From NCBI GenBank assembly GCA_030549335.1, contig CM060189.1:48082917-48146916 (forward strand): a stretch of 64,000 nt of DNA, given 5' to 3'. Both the position numbers and the translations under genes were made by a program. This DNA is from Pontederia crassipes. Its lineage: Eukaryota > Streptophyta > Magnoliopsida > Commelinales > Pontederiaceae. The first letter of the stretch is position 1; every line of letters begins with the position of its first letter. The notes below the pieces were generated by a model, which ran no database searches, was not told the origin of the DNA, and saw nothing but the letters and a program-made list of their open reading frames with translations. Below, in pieces: positions 1 to 9,736 of this stretch.

Positions 1-109
1 ATACACTGATATCAAAGATCAAGTTGTAACAAAAAGTGATGTCCAGTGTCGTGAGGATAATAGCTTAAGAATTATACACTGATATCACTAGCACTTCAAT
101 GATTAATTT
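1..109. other. left flank of CACTA-1
   Basis: This is AT-rich sequence without a gene. A 14-bp direct repeat, ATACACTGATATCA, occurs at 1-14 and again at 74-87. The last three bases (107-109, TTT) match the three bases after the other end of the CACTA element (6863-6865) and are read as its target-site duplication. Confidence 0.6.
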
Positions 110-130
110 CACTACACCAATTTTTACCTT
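110..130 (+). repeat. CACTA-1 left terminal inverted repeat
   Basis: CACTACACCAATTTTTACC pairs with the reverse complement of the right end (CACTACAACAAAATTTGG). About the first 16 positions match with a few substitutions. This is the transposase cleavage end. Confidence 0.85.
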
Positions 131-1448
131 CAGTGACATTTAAATAAAATACAAACGTCCCATAATGTTAGAACATTTGGTAACATGTCTTAATGTCACT
201 AAGTAAAATAGATTAGGGACGTTTACAAATATAAATAACTACAAAATATTTAAAAAATATCTCAGCCGTTAGATGACCCCCATTTCACTCTCTGCTTCCA
301 CCACGCCCTAAAAGTTTTCGTTCTGATCTGCAAATAGGCAAAGAGGAGGGCAAAACGGAAACCCGAAACCCCCAAATTGGCTCATTCTCTTTCCTCTCTC
401 CTGGTAGCAGTCGGCGGTAAGCTCCTCTTTCTGATCTCCCAATTCGCACTCTTCTTCTCCGTCTTCTCGCCGGCTTCACCTCCTCCTCTTGCTGTTTTTG
501 CATGAGACATCTCCACAGATCGATGCGATCGGTGCAAGGGCTTTCGACAGATCCGCGTAAAAACCCGGTACTGTGACCTCAGGTACTGTTTCGAATTTAA
601 ATAATTATTTCTTTTATCTTTTGGTTGTTTTCTTCTGTGGAAAGGGACAGATGGATGCGTGTAATTTGTTTTATTGTCATTTGGACTACTTTGTTCATTT
701 TTTTCTCCTATTATTTCACAGAAAATTACACGAATATCAGAGTTTTCAATTCGTAACTTTTCTTTTAATTTTCAACTGTTGAATTCTTAGTTAGTTAACT
801 TTCCCTTTTGCTTAATCGTGAAGAGAGAGAAGAAAAGGAAACTTTGTTCTACTTTTTCCCAACCACGCCATGGAACATTTGATCATATATAGAACATTTT
901 ATGAAAAGTATTTCTGTGGGTTACTCAATTGTGATTGTCATATTTCCGTCACAGATTCAGCTGATAGGTCATACCAATTTCTTGGTCACGGAAGCATTCT
1001 TTTATGTAGGTTCTCTTTTAGGGAAGATTTCAAATTTAATTTAAAATTTATATGTCTCACAGTAACACTGGAGTGGAAAGGAAAAAGAATTACACGTGTA
1101 TATAAAAAGAGTCTTTAGTTTTCTATCGACTACATTAATCATCAATGCATGGTTGTCGAAAGACTTGTTTTTTTTTTGTTCTGTATGTACACATTTTTAT
1201 ATACATTCTGCGAGCTCTATAATTTTTATATACACATTTTCCATTTTTCTTATTTTTAAAACTCAATTCAGACAATCATCATTTTCTTTTTTTTTTCATT
1301 CCATATGGTTGCTTGTCATGAGTATTGTTCTTAGAATTCTTAAATATTCTGGTTGTTATGGTTTATATTATCTATTTGGAATTCATGTATTATACTTTTT
1401 TGCTAGAAGTTCACATACTATTTATGGATAAAAGTTGGATGACACATA
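131..1448 (+). promoter_or_regulatory. CACTA-1 5' noncoding and subterminal region
   Basis: Subterminal copies of a GTGACATT / ATGTCACTA word lie at about 134-205. A more GC-rich patch at about 285-560 has pyrimidine-rich stretches and looks like a promoter and 5' leader. From about 570 to 1448 the sequence is AT-rich and noncoding. In an intact element the long N-terminal part of the transposase gene would be near here. It is absent, so an internal deletion probably removed it. Confidence 0.5.
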
Positions 1449-2231
1449 ATGCAGATGAGCACTTTATACACAAGCGACGACCCTCTTATTAGAGCTTTAT
1501 ATGCATTATCCATAGGGCCAGAATCATGTTTCAAGAGATACAACAAATTGGTATATAACGGCGTTCGATTTCATACAATAGACTTCGATAGGAGGAAAAA
1601 GACTCAAAATAGTGGAGTCCTTGTAGAGGGAAATCAAGGAGACTCACAATTGTCGACAGAATTTTATGGGGTTTTAACGGACATATATGAACTTACGTAT
1701 ATTCGAAATAAACGAGTCTTCTTATTCAAGTGTAAGTGGTGGGACACTAATGAACGACATCATAATGTAAGGACAGTTGATGGGATAAAGAGCATTAGAG
1801 TTACACGTACTTGGTATGAATCAGATCCTTATGTCTTGGCATCTCAAGTAAAGCAAATATATTATCTTCAAGATATGATATTAGGTGACGAATGGCGTGT
1901 GGTGCAACAATTTCAACATCGTCACATTTACAATTTAAGTTCTCTTAATAATAATGTGACCTTGTTTACCTTGTTTACGGATGTGGAGGCTGGATTAGCA
2001 GATAAGAGCATTGAAGAATTATTTATGCAAAATGAGAAAAGTGTAAATGCAGAATCTCCGGTTGCTGATTGTGATATAGATTCCCTATTAAAAATAAATG
2101 TGTGTGCTGAGTTAGTTTGTAAAGAAGATGCAGAACAGGTACTCCAAGTGGGACATGAGATTGACAGCGAATGCGAAGAGGATGAAGTGGATGAGACACT
2201 TGAAAATTATGATAATAGTGATTTTGAATAG
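1449..2231 (+). CDS. DUF4216-domain fragment of CACTA transposase
   Basis: A 260-residue open frame starts at an ATG in an AT-rich context. Residues about 30-60 carry the conserved block with NGVRFHT and TQNSGV. Residues about 75-100 carry YGVLTDIYEL followed by VFLFKCKWWD, the core DUF4216 signature. After about residue 150 the sequence becomes acidic and low in complexity, as in the tail of full CACTA transposases. In a full-length transposase this domain follows Transposase_21 and DUF4218, and both are missing, so the frame cannot be catalytic. It is either a decayed remnant with no premature stop or a separately expressed DUF4216 protein. It lies 134 bp upstream of the accessory gene and on the same strand. 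Confidence 0.8.
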   Translation: MQMSTLYTSDDPLIRALYALSIGPESCFKRYNKLVYNGVRFHTIDFDRRKKTQNSGVLVEGNQGDSQLSTEFYGVLTDIYELTYIRNKRVFLFKCKWWDTNERHHNVRTVDGIKSIRVTRTWYESDPYVLASQVKQIYYLQDMILGDEWRVVQQFQHRHIYNLSSLNNNVTLFTLFTDVEAGLADKSIEELFMQNEKSVNAESPVADCDIDSLLKINVCAELVCKEDAEQVLQVGHEIDSECEEDEVDETLENYDNSDFE

Positions 2232-2365
2232 TACAAGTATCTTGTATTATCAATGTTCATGGTTTGTGATTTTCTAATCTTGATTTATTATCTTGTATAT
2301 TGTTATATTATTTCTAGTTGCTTTACTAATTTCTGTTTGTATTATTGAAATGATAGTATTATGAA

Positions 2366-3990
2366 ATGGCTGGAGGTTTGAAGGGTGCACAACGAAGGGG
2401 AGGAAAGGCAATACAAAATAGCCGATGCGATGTGGTTGGCATATCAAATAATCGAGGAGTTTCTGCTAGTTCGCGGCAAATTTCTGAAGGCGTACATTCA
2501 GTTGGTAGGGACACAATAAATACAACCGTATCTAGTGTTGCTCCATGTAAAAGTTACATATCTTACATCTACAATGACTTCTTAGCATCTCAAATAGATT
2601 ATTTTTATTTAATATTGTTCCATTTGCAGCAGCTGCTGAGTCAGTTTCTTCTTATACTTGCAAGAGAGGTCCTTATCGAGGTCATTCACTTGATAAGGAT
2701 TATAAGCGACAAGGGGATAAGATGAAGATTGAGTTTGCTATTGATGGGGGTCATCCACTAACAACAAACCAGTCAGCTAGAATGGCCTCTGAGATGGGAA
2801 AAGCTTGTAGGGATTTGTTACCCTTGTATATCGATGGCGATTGGAGAACCCTTCCAATGGAAGAGAAGCAACGTGCTTGGGAACGTGTTTAGGTAGTTTA
2901 ACTTATAATTGTATGAAGCTTGCCAATCCTTAAGATGACTTCAGCTAAATGATCAGTAGGTAACTAGTAATTTAATCACTTATCATCATTCTATGTGCAT
3001 AGTAGTACTCAACATGACTTTCTTGTATCATTCAAAATTTATGGCTTAATTGTTGCCTTACAGAGATTCGTTCTTTTTTTATGATATGAATCCATCATAT
3101 ATGTATACATATTAATCCATATCTGAAACTCAATAACAGCCTGAATTTGGAAGACATAATGAACAATCCAATCAAATTCTGAGCTGCAGATCGTTGGATG
3201 AGTAAACTTTACAAAAAACACCGAGCAGATGTAAAAAAAAGGTGGAAACAATTGGGAGATGTTGCTAGACCAATCGGTTCCCATGATGAAGATTGGAGAA
3301 AAATAACCGCTAAGTGGCAACAAGAATTTGATGATGAGCAAGAGATTTTATCTTCTGAGCACCTAAAGGACAATGTGAGTTTTTAAAGTCATTCACTTAG
3401 TATGAACTATGTTATTGAATGTAAGCTACTCTTCATAACATTAAGTATATGTAGAGAACAAAAGCAATGAAAGCTAGAGATGCACGTAAGGCCGTCAAAT
3501 ATCCACATCGTACTGGTTCAAAGTCTTTTCACAGCCGAAGAAGTGAATATGTAAGTTGTAAGATGTTGAAATATATGTACTGCATGTATTATTCCCTTTA
3601 TCTAATTAGTCTTATTCAAATATTCATTTCATTTTTTAGATTATGGAATTTAAACAAGTGCTTGATGAAATTGAGTTTTTCAAGCAAACACAATATCGTG
3701 AACCTGTACTAGATGGCGTGGGTGATTGGATTAGCCAAGATGCAATGGAAGCTTATGTAAATTGATTATTTGATTGTTAATTTGGATATAATGTGTGAGA
3801 TTAATAATTATTATCTTTTTTATAGGAAAAAATAATTCAAATGCATTCGGAATCACAATCATCTAGTGCACCCATTTCTTCTAGTGATATTGTTGACAAA
3901 TTTATGGGTGCTACTTCAAGGTCAGATTACTATCCAGGAAAAGGATATGGCCCCCATCTATTGGGAAGTCCTCTCGTCGAAAAATCATGA
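2366..3990 (+). CDS. TnpA-like / Transposase_24 accessory protein of CACTA-1 (six exons)
   Basis: In En/Spm elements a second gene encodes a protein that binds the subterminal repeats and helps the transposase; this gene is of that class. The exons I read are 2366-2546, 2630-2884, 3190-3374, 3455-3550, 3640-3756 and 3826-3990, all with GT donors and AG acceptors. They total 999 nt, or 332 residues, with no internal stop. The N-terminus is basic and polar. The middle carries RGPYRGHSLDKDYK, DGGHPL and MASEMGKACRDLLPL, then the W-rich Transposase_24 block (KRWKQL, WQQEF). The C-terminal part has KARDARKAVKYPHRTGSKSF and GDWISQDAMEAY. The donor at 2884/2885 is chosen because the next in-frame codons would be a stop. 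Coding-like sequence continues beyond the TGA at 3988, so the C-terminus is probably shortened. Confidence 0.7.
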
Positions 3991-4276
3991 CAAAAGTTGA
4001 TGGATAATCAAGTTAACTACGAATAAAAAATTGCTGCCCTAGAACAAATAAATATAGAGCAACGAGAGCAGTTGAATGAACAATGGGAGCACATAAATGA
4101 GGTGGGAATTTTTATATAATCAAGTGGTTTATTTCTTTCATGCAATCAAGTATTTTTTTTTTTTGTCTTAGCTTCTTCGAACTGTCAAGACGCTCATAAA
4201 AGGTAAAGGAAAGTGTGTTTCTCCATCAATTCCTGTGCATAGTGTTGAAGGCGAAACAAATTTTGAAACTAATTAA
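3991..4276 (+). pseudogene. decayed 3' coding extension of the accessory gene
   Basis: Immediately after the TGA at 3988-3990 the same frame continues with coiled-coil-like text rich in Q, E and N (EQREQLNEQW), interrupted by one more stop. It is followed by a plausible intron and a last short exon (LLRTVKTLIKGK) that ends at TAA 4274-4276. Related plant transposase_24 proteins usually end in such a Q/E-rich coiled coil. I infer that this is the ancestral C-terminus, lost by point mutation. Confidence 0.5.
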
Positions 4277-6540
4277 GGTGATCCTTCAATTTTGTCTGAT
4301 TAATTTGTATTTTTATTTTTTCCTGAATTGTGTATAGATTGTTTGATCAATTTTGTTTGAATGGTCTCCAGATTGAAATCTAATCCTTCCTTGATTTTGG
4401 AATATGATTCATTACTGTACTTAATCTCCTGCAACATTTTTCTTCTTCTTTATTAACTACATACCAAAAATTTATTTCTCGACAAAATGCTAAGGATGTT
4501 GATATTGATTTTTTCTTAACTACGTCAATTTGGTTTTTTCTTATAGGTGAGTTTTTTCTTTTTTTTATCATTGTTCTTCTTTCTTTAGTTAATCTCCATG
4601 TTTTTCATTGTTCTTCTTTCTTTGCTGCCAAATTATTTGGTTTCATACATATGCTTCATAAGCAAGTAGGAAGTTTTTAACCTCTCAAAATAAAAAAAAA
4701 ATGGTTGGAAGTGTTTAGCTAATGAGCAGAAAAAGAAGACATCAAAGGAGAAGTATCTATGTGTTGTTCTTTTAGGCTCCTATGTAATATAAAATTTCAA
4801 TATTGTTTATTTATTGTGTTCTTTGTCTACATGTTTGTGCTTGAGCCCAGTGAACGGTACTTGTTTGATATAATGTGTGTGAACTGTACTGGAATAATCT
4901 ACAGTCATGAACTGTACTCAGAGAGAGAGAGAGTGGCAGAGTGATTCTGGAGAGCACTATTTACTTTGCATCTGATCCCTGTATGACGTTTATGCAAGAT
5001 TTTTTGGCAGGGCAGGGTGGAGGACTCAGTGCTCCAGCTTTATTCACTCTGTTGCTAAGTTTTGGGTCCTCTTTCTGTGAGTAGCAGGGTAAGTAGGACA
5101 TAGAAAGGGAGTGATTCACGAGATCGCCAGAAGGTAGATGGGATGCTGAGAGGGCATCGAGAGAGAGAGAAAGAGAGAGGTGGGATGGTGTATATATTGT
5201 GGGTTGAGGTGAAAATTGTGTCACTGAGGTTGGTCGGATTGATGTTTCTGTATAGCGTATGAGTTCCTTAGCGTATGTAAAGCATGAGCAGTAAAAGTTT
5301 GAAGAGAGAAAGGGGGAGGGGAGAGGAGATGGAAGACCTTTCCGTAGCTGTGTCCTTTGTTTTATCTTTTTGAACATTTTACGTAGTGCAGAGAAAGGGC
5401 TGTAGACTATGGTGGATGTTTCTTGCTTCTTAGTAAAAGCTAGAGACAGGTGCAACAGTGGGGCAACCCCAAAACTTGAACCTTTCTCCAAGTTAAACAA
5501 GGCTTCACTTTGTTCTCTTCCTCGCTTTCCATCCATTCTCCATGTTTCTTTCCTGCTCAAGCTTTCGTAGGATAGATAACAGTGGGAGACGACTGTTGCA
5601 TCTCCTGCCGTCTTCTGTTGAACTCCTAAATGATTTAAAACAGCATACTAGCATAGTGTACAGACACCCATTAACTTCTAATGGATTTTGGGGAGGGGGC
5701 CGAATTGTAGAATTGTAGCACTAGTGGAAGCAACAGTAGTAGCAGTTGGACCATGACTGGTGAATTTGCCTTGGGAAAGTAAAAATATTTCACTTCTATT
5801 TTTAAAGTAAAAATATGACTGGTGAACTGTACTAGATTCTATTAGCCAACTCGTTACCTTTTGTTCCTTCTTTTTTATTATCACTTCTTGCTGAAGTGGG
5901 CTTGCTCTTGCCCTCCCTTGTGGCACATGATATCATGTTTTCCATCTTAATACTTGATACAATTCTTGATGCAATTCATGATATCTATTCTTCATTTCTT
6001 ATGCTCTAACTTCTTGTCATTATATCTATGCAATGCACAACATGGTAGTAAAACTCTCTGATGGGAAAACAAACTTGGTAGTAGCTATGTTAACACATTT
6101 GATAGACAATTTAGCTTTTTTTTCCATTTGCACTACTTATTTAATGCTAACTTTTCAAATGTTTATTTTGCAGTTGGCGGCACTACTTCGATGATGGTTA
6201 TTGGATCGTGATATGGCTCCATTTGCACAATTAATATGGCATGTTCATGCTTTTACTAGATTTTAGAGACTAAGGAACATATGTTTGAATTTTAGCCATG
6301 ATTAAATGAAGTGCTGAGATGTTGGTGAAGTAAATATTGTTATGGGTTGTTGGATTGGATCTTTATACTTTTTTAGTACTCTTTTGTATGCTTTTAAGAT
6401 CACTTTTTGAGATGTTTAATTGGTGGTTTGATGATATGTTTTTCTAATATGATATATTGTTACTTGCATTGAAATGCTATGGAAATGTTAAAAATATTTT
6501 ATACCTTTTCTTATTTTTGATTGAATATTATTAAAATTAG
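4277..6540. other. CACTA-1 internal noncoding region
   Basis: No gene of the element is visible here. A stretch at about 4920-5930 differs in character: it has a GA-rich run (4920-4933), another at 5160-5180, and more balanced composition, and its minus strand carries a 199-codon open frame (4961-5560) with no family I recognise. Pyrimidine-rich leader-like sequence on that strand could mean a captured host fragment, but nothing proves it. The rest is AT-rich. Confidence 0.35.
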
Positions 6541-6862
6541 TGACTATTTACTAACAATGAAGCTTTTGTGACGTCTAACAAAAGAGAATAGAATTGTTAG
6601 AGTTGTTATTTAGTGACATATAATTGTTACTAATGCTTATAATTTTGTGACATCTAAATGTCACTAAAATGTGAAGATTTTGTGACGTTTACATTTTTTG
6701 AGACGGCTACCTAATATACGTCACTAGGATCTTTCTATGACTCGGGTTTTAGGACGTTTATTGGGTGACGTCTATTAAACGTTACAAATGATCTTTCGTG
6801 ACATTTATTAAAGTTTTGGTGTCTTTTAACAAGCGTCACAAAAACCAAATTTTGTTGTAGTG
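6541..6862 (+). repeat. CACTA-1 right subterminal repeats and terminal repeat
   Basis: At least seven variants of a GTGACRTCTAA / TGTCACTAA word occur in both orientations from about 6541 to 6838, just inside the right terminus (6841-6862, ending TTGTAGTG). Dense subterminal repeats of this kind are the known binding sites for CACTA accessory proteins. The left end has fewer copies. Confidence 0.75.
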
Positions 6863-7780
6863 TTTCTCTGAAACTTCCTGGCAAATCATCTGATAGCAGT
6901 AGAAATTACTAGCACTCCAAAGCATGGAAGAAACCAGTTCCCAACCAGGGACTGAATGTTTGAATCAAACAACCTGCAAGCTGCCAATCTGGAATAGGCA
7001 AGCATGATACCCCACCACCTTCTCTTTGGATAACAATTTGCCTAACTAAGCCAAAAAAAATGGAAGCAGGAAGCTGAAAGCTAGCTCAGAACCCCACCAC
7101 TATCTAAAACTCCCAAGTCCTAACTACCATCCAAAAGGGGACAGACAATTCACAGACATCCACCCCCATCCAGACCTGATAAACAACCTAGGTTTTGGCC
7201 CACAACAGCCTTAAATTTAATACCACTGTAGAACTTTCAGAAGAAAAAAGGGAGAGAAAAAAAATTAAGGCCACTGTGGTGAAGGAACTCGAAACTTGTG
7301 TATGACAACCCTTGAAATGGGCATCTCACCTATCATAGTGATCGAAAGGAACAGCGGAAGCACATCAGAAGTACATGCAAAATGCTACGACTTAAAAGAG
7401 AAAGCACACTAAGTTGGAAGATTGTTTTTATTCCATTATTTGCAATCCCTTGCATGCAAATTATATATAGAACTATCAAATTCATCATCAAGTTGACCCC
7501 TCTTCAAGGTCACTGACAGCAATATCCGATTACTGAGACCTACTCTGTCCCAATCATTTTTATCATCTTTCTGATCACCTCGTTCTGCAACCATGCGGAT
7601 CTCTTGCATCCCATCAATTGAAACGCCAGTTTCCACATTCATATCACACCCCTGTCCTTCTTTGAGCCCTGCATGTTTGTGCCACTCCCTTTCTCTAATT
7701 CTCCTGCATATATCTCAGCTCTAAAGTTCTATATATACATACACCTAACTCCTACAAAACTCCAACGCCCCTTAGCAGCA

Positions 7781-7864
7781 TTTACAAATCCAAAATCACA
7801 TATATCAACCAACAAACAGCAAATCACAAATGCCAGACAGATAACATAAAAATCAAATGAAAGC
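7781..7864 (+). repeat. 84-bp direct repeat, copy 1
   Basis: The copy starts TTTACAAATCCAAAATCACA and ends AAATCAAATGAAAGC. It matches 8092-8175 over the full 84 bp with four or so substitutions and no gap, at an offset of 311 bp. Confidence 0.85.
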
Positions 7865-8091
7865 TGAACCAAGTGGCGACATGTCATCAGGTAAGCAAAT
7901 TTGGATATAATATCCAAACACAAGATTGAGTCTAATGCCAGATTAAAAAATGACAAAACCTTTTGCCCAGTGAGAAATTGCATGTTTTACATCTCAGGGC
8001 AATGTTGGATAACATTTTGCATGGTGTCCTCTACCGTTAATAATTGATATTAAGCATGCCTAGTATACTCAAATTCCTAAACTAAAATGAC

Positions 8092-8175
8092 TTTACAAAT
8101 CCAAAATCACAGATATCAACCAACAAACAACAAATCACAAATGCTAGACAGATAACATAAAAATCAAATGAAAGC
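8092..8175 (+). repeat. 84-bp direct repeat, copy 2
   Basis: This is the second copy of the repeat at 7781-7864, same length and orientation. The 227 bp between them is unrelated. This looks like a local duplication rather than two transposon ends. Confidence 0.85.
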
Positions 8176-8563
8176 AATTGTAACGTATAATTCATAGATG
8201 ATCCATTTCGAATTGAATCATGAGGAGGTCAAGAAAAGAAAGTGTAATGTATTTCATCATTTTAAATGTAATAGTGTAAGATCCGAGACTAACAGTAAGT
8301 CAATATTAGCAATTGTTATAATAAGGCATGAGTGAATACACATTATTGATTAACATAAGCTTGTTCTTTCAATTATCCTTTTCTGTTTTCAGGAGACATT
8401 AACAAATCATAACAAGTAACATTTATCAAGAATTTTAAACTAGAACACATGTTCATAACGCCAGATGTAAAACTGGAGTACAAAATCAACTATAATGCTT
8501 CTTGGTAATACATGAAATAAAAGACGTCCACCAGTTGATTCATTGGATGTATCATACCACATG

Positions 8564-8722
8564 CATTTTTTCATAAATGTGCCTGATGAAGCAAGAGATA
8601 ATAATAGAAGAATTCGAAGCTCTCTCATTTTTCATACATGTGTCTGATGAAGGAAGACGTAAGAATAGAAGAATACAGCGCACTTGCATTTTTTCATATA
8701 TGTGCCTGATGAAGCATGATCT
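8564..8722 (+). repeat. 61-62 bp tandem repeat, about 2.6 copies
   Basis: The unit starts with CATTTTTTCATAAATGTG and continues with YCTGATGAAGSAAGA and AATAGAAGAAT. Copies start at 8564, 8626 and 8687; the last is partial. They differ by scattered substitutions. Confidence 0.75.
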
Positions 8723-9244
8723 AGTGGATGCAATCTGATCAAGTGACTAGCCACTCTTTTGGATATTAGAATTCACAATGAAAGAAAATAGAAATAGAGA
8801 TTAAAACTCCATGCTTCTAAGCCACCTGGATGAACTCGAGAAAGCATCAAAATTTTGTGGGGAAGGGTGATGTGGGAATGCAAGCAGGACCATAAGCAGT
8901 AACATAACACAACAGCATTACTTTGTAGACCAAACCCTTGGCTTATATAAGGCATCCCTGGCAGACACATCCCGTACCAAGCTAAGAGTGCAACTGTACT
9001 TCCAAACAATCCAACATACATTATTGTCCGTATAAAGGTTAGTTGACCTAGCTCAAACTCAGGGAAAAAACTTGATAATTTAACAAAAAACTTGTAACGA
9101 GAGAAGTTGGAAGAAAGAGAATACATAAATATTACTAACTACGAATTAACAAAATATTGCCAATCAAAATGATATAAAGTTGATAAATTAATGCATCAAA
9201 ATGACATAATTGCATGATATAAATAAAATTAAGGTTTTGCATAC

Positions 9245-9593
9245 CTTCTGTTGTTTGATTCAAGGGATTAGCTTCATCATCTAGGTTCTCATCCTCTTGC
9301 AAGTTTTCATCATCTTGAATCATATTTTCATCTTGTAACAAATCATGATCTTGGCGCACAAGATGAAGATTTGAAGGCAACGTATAATCACTTTCTTGTG
9401 GCATTCTTCTATTTGTAACTATATTAGACCTTGCTCTTGTGACACTAGGTGAAGAAGAATTAAATGCTCCTAAATTCCATGAAGTTCTTACTCCATTTCC
9501 TTTTCCCCTTCCTAAGGCACTTGGTGCAATGAAAGCATGCTTTGTTGCTTTTGATGTGGATGACATCCCACGTCCAAATTTAGTAATTGTCAT
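9245..9593 (-). pseudogene. first exon of CACTA-2 accessory (TnpA-like) gene, truncated
   Basis: The exon begins MTITKFGRGMSSTSK at 9593 and runs about 116 codons. A good donor (GAAG|GTATGC on the minus strand) ends it at 9245. The middle is basic and polar, the end strongly acidic (QDDENLQEDENLDDE). It sits just downstream of the transposase remnant, where CACTA elements place the accessory gene. The following exons with the Transposase_24 block are absent, so the gene is cut off. Assignment rests on position and style more than on a diagnostic domain. Confidence 0.5.
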
Positions 9594-9736
9594 ATTGTAC
9601 CTAAAAAATAATAAACAAGTTAGAAAAGAAAGTGGTGATATTGATTTGGATCACAATTAAAAAGGACTTGTTCAATAAAAAAATACTGCACCTTCATCAA
9701 TATTTTGTGTAAAATTTCCAGTGTTGTCTACTTCAT

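Larger units (their letters stand above)
110..6862 (+). mobile_element. CACTA (En/Spm-type) DNA transposon, CACTA-1, non-autonomous
   Basis: The element begins with CACTACACCAATTTTT at 110 and ends with AAAATTTTGTTGTAGTG-type sequence at 6862, giving imperfect terminal inverted repeats with the family's CACTA ends. TTT at 107-109 and 6863-6865 is the expected 3-bp target duplication, so both boundaries are exact. Inside, on the plus strand, lie a DUF4216 fragment (the C-terminal module of the CACTA transposase) and a spliced accessory gene of the plant transposase Ptta/En/Spm (Transposase_24) type. No Transposase_21 or DUF4218 catalytic region is visible, so the element cannot encode its own transposase. 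Short repeated words related to GTGACRTYTA occur near both ends, as expected for accessory-protein binding sites. Confidence 0.9.
6866..9244. other. unassigned repeat-bearing sequence between the two CACTA elements
   Basis: I recognise no gene in this stretch. Minus-strand open frames at 7436-7642 and 8773-9126 have no recognisable domain. The second is hydrophobic, which AT-rich DNA often produces by chance. Two local duplications are listed separately. The left end of CACTA-2 should fall here but no CACTAC terminus is visible, so that element is truncated. Confidence 0.4.

Noticed and set aside
8564..8722. Regularly spaced repeats that could suggest a CRISPR array
   Set aside because: Units are contiguous tandem copies without unique spacers, in a plant nuclear context.
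8773..9126. 117-codon minus-strand frame with hydrophobic segments
   Set aside because: No recognisable family, no supporting splice or promoter context; AT-rich DNA often yields such frames.
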